Of a stretch of DNA of 64,000 nt, positions 57,814 through 64,000 are shown one piece after another. Origin of the DNA: Serratia sp. AKBS12. Its GTDB lineage: Bacteria > Pseudomonadota > Gammaproteobacteria > Enterobacterales > Enterobacteriaceae. The stretch is from positions 248,001-312,000 of the forward strand of contig NZ_JANUSB010000015.1 of NCBI RefSeq assembly GCF_024793895.1, given 5' to 3'. The position numbers were made by a program, and so were the translations under genes. Numbering within the stretch: the first letter of the stretch is position 1; the number at the start of each line of letters is the position of its first letter. Below the pieces are notes generated by a model that made no database searches, was not told the DNA's origin, and saw only the letters and a program-made list of their open reading frames with translations.

Positions 57814-58090
57814 AAATGTTGCAACTATGTTTTTCTAATATTTCAAAATTGATATCAAAAAAGAGATCTGCTTAACAAAACACCGACGGTAAATAACAAA
57901 ATTCTGATACTTCATTAGCAGCCAACCATTTTCGTTTGTGATTTCCATCGCTTAAAACACCTACTAACAGTAAGTGCTAGTGCTGCGCGCCAGGGGGGAG
58001 TAAAATAGCCCTCAGATTATTGTGATTATGCGGCCGATCAAATTTGGCACTTTAGGCGGTATTGACGCTGCCCGGTGAGGAGAATTGAAC

Positions 58091-58387
58091 ATGTCAGATG
58101 CAATAAACAAATGCAGTGCGCAAGAAACGGCAGCCTGCTGCTGTGTGGATGTCGGCACCGTGATGGATAATACCGATTGCACCGCGTCCTACAGCCAGGT
58201 CTTTACAAATCAACAACAAGCACAACAGGCGTTGATGACGTTGACCGACAAGGCTCGCGCGGTGGAATCCGATCCCTGTGACATCAACAGTAGCATTAAT
58301 CCGGTTGACGGCGGCTTCCAGCTGGATGTCGACTTTATCTTCTGCTGCCAGGCGGAAACCCTGATCTTCCAGCTTGGCTTGCGTTAA
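58091..58387 (+). CDS. yfcZ: YfcZ/DUF406 family protein
   Basis: 98-residue cytoplasmic protein of unknown function, DUF406. It has an unusual density of cysteines (TAACCCVDVG, DCTAS, DPCD, FCCQAET), matching E. coli YfcZ, which lies between fadL and fadI as here. Good GTGAGGAGAATTG ribosome-binding site; start at the ATG 58091. Confidence 0.9.
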   Translation: MSDAINKCSAQETAACCCVDVGTVMDNTDCTASYSQVFTNQQQAQQALMTLTDKARAVESDPCDINSSINPVDGGFQLDVDFIFCCQAETLIFQLGLR

Positions 58388-58536
58388 TTAGCGCGAGTCG
58401 ACGTCGCTGCGCGGGTTCGCCGCGCAGCTTTTCCTGCCTCCTGCCTATCCTGGGTTACCGTTAGAAAGTTGCTCCTGCTCGCAGATTTCACTTCTGCCGG
58501 TTTGCCAAATATCAACATCTGGTTAACAATGGCCTC

Positions 58537-58554
58537 ATCAGGTCAGACCTGTTT
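58537..58554 (+). promoter_or_regulatory. FadR-like operator upstream of fadIJ
   Basis: ATCAGGTCAGACCTGTTT is a near-palindromic match to the FadR consensus, 39 bp before the fadI ATG; expected to repress fadIJ until long-chain acyl-CoA is present. Confidence 0.75.
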
Positions 58555-58592
58555 TGATGGTTGCGCTGACGTCTTTTTCTTCAGGAGCGTTT

Positions 58593-59906
58593 ATGAGTAA
58601 GGCACTGCCGCTGGTTACCCGACAGGGTGACCGTATTGCAATTGTAAATGGACTGCGTACCCCCTTCGCCAAGCAGGCGACCGCTTATCACGGTATTCCG
58701 GCGGTGGATCTTGGCAAAATGGCGGTAAGTGAATTATTGGCGCGTAGCGGTATCGACCCGAAATTAATCGATCAACTGGTGTTTGGCCAGGTGGTGCAAA
58801 TGCCGGAAGCGCCAAATATCGCGCGTGAAATCGTGCTGGGTACCGGCATGAGCGTACACACCGACGCCTACAGCGTTTCCCGTGCCTGCGCCACCAGCTT
58901 CCAGGCCATAGCCAACGTGGCGGAAAGCATCGTCGCCGGCAGCATCGGTATTGGCATTGCCGGCGGTGCCGATTCCTCTTCGGTGCTGCCGATTGGCGTC
59001 AGCAAAGCGCTGGCGCGCACTCTGGTCGATCTGAACAAAGCGCGTACGCTGTCGCAACGCCTCAAGCTGTTCAGCAAACTCAAGTTCCGCGACCTGCTGC
59101 CGGTGCCACCGGCGGTGGCGGAGTATTCCACCGGCCTGCGTATGGGCGACACCGCCGAGCAGATGGCCAAGTCGCATGCCATCAGCCGTGAGGAGCAGGA
59201 CGCGCTGGCGCACCGCTCGCACCAGCTGGCTGCCAAGGCGTGGCAACAGGGACTGCTGCGCGCAGAGGTGATGACCGCCTATGTGCCGCCGTACCAGGCG
59301 CATATCGCCGAAGACAATAACGTGCGCAAGGATTCCAGCCTTGCGTCATACGCCAGATTGAAACCGGCATTCGATCGCCAGCATGGCAGCGTTACCGCCG
59401 CCAATAGCACACCATTGACCGACGGCGCAGCCGCGGTGCTGATGATGAGTGAATCGCGCGCCAAAGAACTGGGGCTGGCACCGCTGGGTTACCTGCGCAG
59501 TTTCGCCTTTGCCGCCATCGATGTATGGCAGGACATGCTGCTCGGGCCATCCTATGCCACGCCGCTGGCGCTCGATCGCGCGGGTATTACCCTGGCGGAT
59601 CTGACGTTAATCGATATGCATGAAGCCTTTGCGGCGCAGACGCTGGCCAACCTGAAAATGTTTGCCAGCCGCGAGTTTGCCCAGCAAAAACTGGGGCGCA
59701 ATGAAGCGATTGGCGAGGTCGATATGGATAAATTCAACGTGCTGGGCGGCTCTATTGCCTACGGACATCCGTTTGCCGCAACCGGTGCGCGCATGATTAC
59801 CCAGACGCTGCACGAGCTGAAACGTCGCGGCGGCGGGTTGGGGTTGGCTACCGCCTGTGCAGCCGGTGGTTTGGGCGCGGCGATGGTGGTGGAGGTAGAA
59901 CAATGA
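58593..59906 (+). CDS. fadI: 3-ketoacyl-CoA thiolase, FadI type
   Basis: 437-residue thiolase that cleaves 3-ketoacyl-CoA in beta-oxidation, the anaerobic FadIJ branch in E. coli. Nucleophile Cys in [11 protein letters not shown] (about 99), [11 protein letters not shown] and the second catalytic Cys in [15 protein letters not shown] at 58593 follows CAGGAGCG; an upstream in-frame start lacks such a site. Stop overlaps fadJ by 4 bp. Confidence 0.95.
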   Translation: MSKALPLVTRQGDRIAIVNGLRTPFAKQATAYHGIPAVDLGKMAVSELLARSGIDPKLIDQLVFGQVVQMPEAPNIAREIVLGTGMSVHTDAYSVSRACATSFQAIANVAESIVAGSIGIGIAGGADSSSVLPIGVSKALARTLVDLNKARTLSQRLKLFSKLKFRDLLPVPPAVAEYSTGLRMGDTAEQMAKSHAISREEQDALAHRSHQLAAKAWQQGLLRAEVMTAYVPPYQAHIAEDNNVRKDSSLASYARLKPAFDRQHGSVTAANSTPLTDGAAAVLMMSESRAKELGLAPLGYLRSFAFAAIDVWQDMLLGPSYATPLALDRAGITLADLTLIDMHEAFAAQTLANLKMFASREFAQQKLGRNEAIGEVDMDKFNVLGGSIAYGHPFAATGARMITQTLHELKRRGGGLGLATACAAGGLGAAMVVEVEQ

Positions 59907-62062
59907 GCGTCACAAATGCCCTGCATGAACAGCGCGCCACGCCGACGGCTTTTCGGCTGACGCTGCGACCGGACCATATTGGCGTGATCACCATCGACGT
60001 CCCGGACGAAAAGATGAATACGCTGAAGGCGGAATTTGTCGATCAGGTCAACGAGGTGCTGAACAAGGCGCAGCAATATGCCGCACTGGAGGGGTTGGTG
60101 ATCGTATCAGGCAAGCCGGATTCGTTCATTGCCGGTGCGGATATCACCATGATCGCCGCGTGCAGCAACGCCAGGGAAGCTGAAGAGCTGGCGCGCAAAG
60201 GCCAAAGCACGTTGGCGAAAATTGCCGCCTTTCCGGTGCCGGTAGTGGCGGCCATCCATGGCGCCTGCCTCGGTGGTGGTCTGGAACTGGCATTGGCATG
60301 CCACAGCCGCGTCTGTTCGCTGGACGACAAAACCGCGCTTGGCCTGCCGGAAGTACAACTGGGGCTGCTTCCCGGCTCTGGCGGTACGCAGCGTTTACCG
60401 CGCTTGGTCGGCGCCAGCAAGGCGCTGGACATGATGCTGACCGGTAAACACATTCGAGCGCGCCAGGCGGTGCGCATGGGGCTGGTCGATGATGCGGTGC
60501 CGCACGCCATCTTGCTTGATGCGGCGATCGCACGGGTCAAACAGGGCTGGAAGAGCAAGCCGACGCTACCATGGCAGGAGCGGCTGCTGAACGGGCCGCT
60601 GGGGCGGAGCCTGCTGTTCAGCGTCGTGCGCAAGAAAACGCTGGCAAAAACCCACGGTAATTACCCGGCGGCGGAGCGTATTATTCAGGTGGTACGTACC
60701 GGACTGGATCAGGGCAGCGGTCATGGCTATCAGGCCGAGGCGCGGGCGTTTGGTGAACTGGCGATGACGCCGCAATCCGCGGCGCTGCGTAGCCTGTTTT
60801 TTGCCTCCACCGCGTTGAAAAAAGAGCGTGGCGGCGACGCGCAGCCGCGAGAACTGCACCGCGTAGGCGTTCTGGGCGGTGGCCTGATGGGCGGCGGTAT
60901 TGCCTGCGTTACCGCCACGCGTGGCGGTTTGCCGGTGCGCATCAAGGATATCAGCGAGCAGGGCATCAACCATGCGCTGAAGTATAGTTGGCAGGTACTT
61001 GGCAAACGGGTGCGCAGCAAGCGCATGCGGCCTGCCGAAAGGCAAAAGCAGATGATGCTGATTTCCGGCACCACCGATTACAGCGGTTTTGACCGGGTGG
61101 ATATCGTGGTGGAAGCGGTGTTCGAGGATCTGGAACTGAAACAGCGCATGGTGGCAGAAATAGAACAGCACGCCGCACCGCACACGGTATTTGCCTCCAA
61201 CACCTCGTCACTGCCGATTGGCCAGATTGCCGCCAAGGCGCAGCGGCCGCAGCAGGTGATCGGCCTGCATTATTTCAGTCCGGTGGATAAAATGCCGCTG
61301 GTGGAAGTGATCCCGCATGCCGGTACCAGCGAGGAAACCGTTGCCACCACCGTCGCGCTGGCGCACAAACAGGGCAAAACGGCGATTGTGGTGGCCGATC
61401 GGGCCGGATTTTACGTCAACCGCATTCTGGCGCCCTATATCAATGAAGCTGCCCGTTGCCTGCTGGCCGGCGAGCCGATGGAGTCTCTGGATAAGGCACT
61501 GGTGGATTTCGGTTTCCCGGTTGGGCCCATTACGCTGCTTGATGAGGTCGGCATCGATGTCGGCACCAAAATCATCCCGGTGCTGGTCAACGAACTGGGC
61601 CCGCGTTTTGCCGCCCCGGCGGCGTTTGATGCGTTATTGAAAGACGGCCGAAAAGGGCGCAAAAACGGGCGAGGTTTTTATCTCTACCCGAGCGAAGGCC
61701 AGCAGCGGCAACGCGGCAAACGCGCCGACAGCGAGGTTTATTCCCTGCTGGGCGTGACGCCAAAGGCGCATCTTGAACCGGCGCTGATTACCCAGCGCTG
61801 CGTGATGATGATGCTGAACGAGGCGGTGCGATGCCTGGACGAAGGGGTGATTCGCAGCGCGCGCGACGGTGACATTGGCGCGGTGTTCGGCATAGGCTTC
61901 CCGCCGTTCCTTGGTGGACCGTTCCGGTATATCGACCAGCTCGGTGCGGAAAAGGTGGTGAAAACCCTGCTCTATCTGCAACAGCAATATGACGAGCATT
62001 TTGCGCCTTGTGAGCGCTTGCAGCGTATGGCGCAGCAGGGGGAGCGCTTTTATCCGCGCTAA
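59903..62062 (+). CDS. fadJ: Multifunctional fatty-acid oxidation complex alpha subunit, FadJ type
   Basis: 719-residue enoyl-CoA hydratase / 3-hydroxyacyl-CoA dehydrogenase / epimerase. N-terminal crotonase domain (1 to about 200; oxyanion-hole [48 protein letters not shown]), then the NAD domain ([13 protein letters not shown], about 315-327) and catalytic His in [15 protein letters not shown], and C-terminal helical domains with GRGFY. Partners FadI. A 424-bp gap follows. Confidence 0.96.
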   Translation: MSVTNALHEQRATPTAFRLTLRPDHIGVITIDVPDEKMNTLKAEFVDQVNEVLNKAQQYAALEGLVIVSGKPDSFIAGADITMIAACSNAREAEELARKGQSTLAKIAAFPVPVVAAIHGACLGGGLELALACHSRVCSLDDKTALGLPEVQLGLLPGSGGTQRLPRLVGASKALDMMLTGKHIRARQAVRMGLVDDAVPHAILLDAAIARVKQGWKSKPTLPWQERLLNGPLGRSLLFSVVRKKTLAKTHGNYPAAERIIQVVRTGLDQGSGHGYQAEARAFGELAMTPQSAALRSLFFASTALKKERGGDAQPRELHRVGVLGGGLMGGGIACVTATRGGLPVRIKDISEQGINHALKYSWQVLGKRVRSKRMRPAERQKQMMLISGTTDYSGFDRVDIVVEAVFEDLELKQRMVAEIEQHAAPHTVFASNTSSLPIGQIAAKAQRPQQVIGLHYFSPVDKMPLVEVIPHAGTSEETVATTVALAHKQGKTAIVVADRAGFYVNRILAPYINEAARCLLAGEPMESLDKALVDFGFPVGPITLLDEVGIDVGTKIIPVLVNELGPRFAAPAAFDALLKDGRKGRKNGRGFYLYPSEGQQRQRGKRADSEVYSLLGVTPKAHLEPALITQRCVMMMLNEAVRCLDEGVIRSARDGDIGAVFGIGFPPFLGGPFRYIDQLGAEKVVKTLLYLQQQYDEHFAPCERLQRMAQQGERFYPR

Positions 62063-62122
62063 ATACACGGCGGTTAACGGCATGGCGGCCCGATTTGCAC
62101 TACAGTTGCAATAAGGCTGCAA

Positions 62123-62138
62123 TGTGATCCTCATCACT
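62123..62138 (+). promoter_or_regulatory. CRP-like site in the fadJ-sixA gap
   Basis: TGTGA-TCCTCA-TCACT matches TGTGA-N6-TCACA at 9 of 10 positions. It lies 365 bp upstream of sixA, so it may act on an unrecognised promoter or be fortuitous. The rest of 62063-62486 has no supported gene or terminator. Confidence 0.4.
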
Positions 62139-62486
62139 CCTTGCAACAGCGTCAATTCCGGACGCTGTACAGGGAGATTAGGGCGAGGTAACGTAACCGC
62201 TTGGTGATGAATATGGCATCACGATAAAAAACTTTCATCAGGGGTTGGTTAAAATTTCAACCCGTTGAATTGGTTGTCAAGTGAACGATGGATTCACGCT
62301 ACGCTGCCGTTGGTGCAAAAAACAGCGTTTTCTTTACGTGAACTTTCAGGCAAAATGCCCGGCCGCCATAGAGAGACGGCGCGTTATCGTTTTGAAGCAC
62401 TTGTGCTCTTGAGCTAAAGGTATTCGGCGATACAGCACGCTCTGCGTTTCTGTATAGCGTTATTTTGTCAACAACAGCGGTGCAAT

Positions 62487-62969
62487 ATGCAAGTTTTGAT
62501 TATGCGTCACGGAGAGGCGGCACTCGAGGCGGCCAGCGATGCGGTAAGGCCTCTTACCGTTTGTGGCCGTGATGAGTCACGTCAGATGGCGGCCTGGTTA
62601 AATGCCAAGTCAGTGGATATTGAACGCGTGCTGGTCAGCCCTTACCTGCGAGCCGAACAGACGCTGACAACGGTGCGTGAAGCGTTGGCGCTGCCGGAGG
62701 GCCAAGAGGTGCTGCCGGAACTCACCCCGGGCGGCGATGCCTCTCTGGTGGGCAGTTACCTGCAATTGCTGGCGCAACAAGGGGTAGGCGCGGTGTTGAT
62801 CGTCTCGCATCTGCCGCTGGTGGGCTACCTGGTGGCGGAACTCTGCCCGGGTGAATGCCCGCCAATGTTCGCCACGTCGGCGATTGCCAACGTTGAACTG
62901 GCCGCCGACGGCAGCCAGGGGAAACTGGAATGGCAGGTCAGCCCGTCGCAGCTGATGGCCAAAGTCTAA
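62487..62969 (+). CDS. sixA: Phosphohistidine phosphatase
   Basis: 160-residue histidine-phosphatase-superfamily enzyme with the RHG catalytic motif (MRHGEAAL, Arg7-His8) and second His in SHLPLVGYL. Acts on the phosphohistidine of NPr/ArcB-type relay proteins in E. coli. Follows fadJ as on the E. coli map; convergent with smrB. Confidence 0.95.
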   Translation: MQVLIMRHGEAALEAASDAVRPLTVCGRDESRQMAAWLNAKSVDIERVLVSPYLRAEQTLTTVREALALPEGQEVLPELTPGGDASLVGSYLQLLAQQGVGAVLIVSHLPLVGYLVAELCPGECPPMFATSAIANVELAADGSQGKLEWQVSPSQLMAKV

Positions 62970-62991
62970 TACGGCCAATGCGACGATGACC

Positions 62992-63025
62992 CCAAGGGCG
63001 ATGTTCATCATCGCCCTTGGTCATT
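62992..63025. terminator. Terminator between sixA and smrB
   Basis: CCAAGGGCGATG-TTCAT-CATCGCCCTTGG 12-bp perfect stem, then TCATTTTT, between convergent genes. Confidence 0.9.
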
Positions 63026-63036
63026 TTTGCGCGCAA

Positions 63037-63567
63037 TTATTCAGCCAGTTCGACCAACACCAACAACGCCGCGCTGCCGCCCCATTCTTTCGGTGCCTGA
63101 TGGAACGCCAGTACGTCCGGGTGTTGCGCCAGCCATAACGGCGTCTGCTGCTTAAGAATATGCTTACCGTGGCCGTGCATCACACAGGCGCAATGCACAT
63201 GCTCGCGTTTGCACGCGGCGATCAGTGCCCCCAGTTCCTGTTTGGCCTGCAGCTGCGTCAAACCGTGCAGATCGAGGAACAGGTCCGGCAGGTAATCGCC
63301 ACGCCGCAGTTTTTTCAATTCAAAATGGCTATAGCCGGGGCGCACATAGCGTGCCGGGCCTTCATTATCCAACTGCGGCTGGAATTCATCAGAAAAATAA
63401 AAACTGGCATCAACCTGTTCCTGCATCAGCCGTTGCGGTGCGGCCTGCCTGGCAACGGCTTTGGGCTGCCGGTGGACGATGGTGTCCTGACGCAGCTTCT
63501 TAGCGCCTGTCACCGACTCTCTGAAGAGCTGCAATTCGTCTTTGCTCAGAGGGTGTCTGTTTTTCAT
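63037..63567 (-). CDS. smrB: Ribosome rescue nuclease SmrB
   Basis: 176-residue Smr-domain endonuclease that cuts mRNA between collided ribosomes. N-terminal conserved stretch ([25 protein letters not shown]), then the Smr domain with [15 protein letters not shown] and [22 protein letters not shown] at 63567 ([12 protein letters not shown]) aligns with the E. coli N-terminus; a further ATG four codons upstream has a ribosome-binding site placed too near. Divergent from prmB. Confidence 0.93.
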   Translation of the reverse strand: MKNRHPLSKDELQLFRESVTGAKKLRQDTIVHRQPKAVARQAAPQRLMQEQVDASFYFSDEFQPQLDNEGPARYVRPGYSHFELKKLRRGDYLPDLFLDLHGLTQLQAKQELGALIAACKREHVHCACVMHGHGKHILKQQTPLWLAQHPDVLAFHQAPKEWGGSAALLVLVELAE

Positions 63568-63831
63568 TAATTCATTCACCGGAAATTATTCATCACGACA
63601 GTTTAGCCTGTGCCCGTGGTCTGGCGAAGCAAAACCGTCATCAGGGCATCACTGCTGCCTGCCATCTCGCCGTTGGCGGCGCATGCGCCCCGGCAACGCG
63701 GCGGCGGCAGGGCGTTTGCCTAGCGCCGGATGTTGCGCCAATTATTTAGGGTATCGAAGCTGATTTGTCGCGGGCTTCATGGCAAACTATGCGGCTATCT
63801 CATGAATCACAGCCGCCTGCCGGAGGGCACA

Positions 63832-64000
63832 TTGGACAAAATTTTCGTCGACGAAGCAGTGAACGAACTGCATACCATTCAGGATATGCTGCGTTGGACC
63901 GTAAGCCGTTTTAACGCCGCCAATATCTATTATGGTCACGGAACCGATAATCCGTGGGACGAAGCGGTGCAGCTGGTTCTACCGAGTTTGTACCTGCCGC
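63832..64000 (+). CDS. prmB: Ribosomal protein L3 glutamine methyltransferase, N-terminal part (3' end outside window)
   Basis: Methylates Gln150 of ribosomal protein L3. The first 56 residues, [20 protein letters not shown] onward to [14 protein letters not shown], match the E. coli protein residue for residue at most positions. The start is TTG at 63832 with GGAGGG 5 bases upstream; an in-frame ATG 10 codons earlier (63802) would place that site inside the gene. Runs off the window. Confidence 0.93.
   Translation, partial: MDKIFVDEAVNELHTIQDMLRWTVSRFNAANIYYGHGTDNPWDEAVQLVLPSLYLP

Overview
The window looks like chromosomal DNA of an enterobacterium in the order Enterobacterales. It is most likely a Serratia, or a close member of the Yersiniaceae. 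This is inferred from protein similarity to E. coli housekeeping genes (GltX, Glk, AlaC, YpdA, PrmB), from the budA-budB acetoin genes, and from a ccm operon placed between yfdC and mlaA. No phage, plasmid, insertion sequence, rRNA operon or CRISPR array was found. Most of the window is core genome with a few lineage-specific inserts.

Layout. 1-2.3 kb: end of budA, then budB (pyruvate to acetolactate to acetoin). 2.4-4.0 kb: an orphan DppA-like periplasmic binding protein. 4.1-22.4 kb: a near-complete enterobactin locus in Fur-controlled divergent blocks: fepA / fes-ybdZ-entF; fepD-fepG-fepC / entS; fepB / entCEBA. It makes 2,3-dihydroxybenzoate, assembles enterobactin on EntE/EntB/EntF, exports it (EntS), re-imports the ferric form (FepA, FepB, FepDGC) and hydrolyses it (Fes). 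entD and entH are not beside their usual partners. 22.4-25.4 kb: a Val-Val-Val-Lys tRNA operon with a duplicated tRNA 3' end plus terminator, gltX, and two tRNA-Ala genes. 25.5-36.7 kb: nupC, mntH, a His-rich DUF2502 protein, an aldo-keto reductase, ipdC, a LysR regulator divergent from a PACE efflux gene, an amino-acid racemase, yfeO and glk.

36.7-48.2 kb: an OFA-family (YhjX-like) transporter next to the LytS/LytTR system ypdA-ypdB, with a well-placed candidate YpdB site at the transporter promoter; then a DUF1479 protein, a GNAT acetyltransferase, alaC, the tiny membrane protein ypdK, a second small ORF, an orphan HicB-like protein, a DUF2254 membrane protein, tRNA-Arg(CCU) and yfdC. 48.4-55.5 kb: a complete, tightly overlapping cytochrome c maturation operon ccmABCDEFGHI. 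55.6-64 kb: mlaA, fadL, yfcZ, fadI-fadJ (with FadR-like operators), sixA, smrB and the start of prmB.

The gene order from gltX to prmB follows the E. coli map in broad outline. The bud and ent blocks, ipdC to the racemase, and ccm are the main differences. I found no convincing wholly new system. The best leads are the rtT-like tRNA 3'-end repeat, the YpdAB-transporter unit with its conserved promoter architecture, the TyrR-like box at ipdC, and two very small membrane-protein genes.
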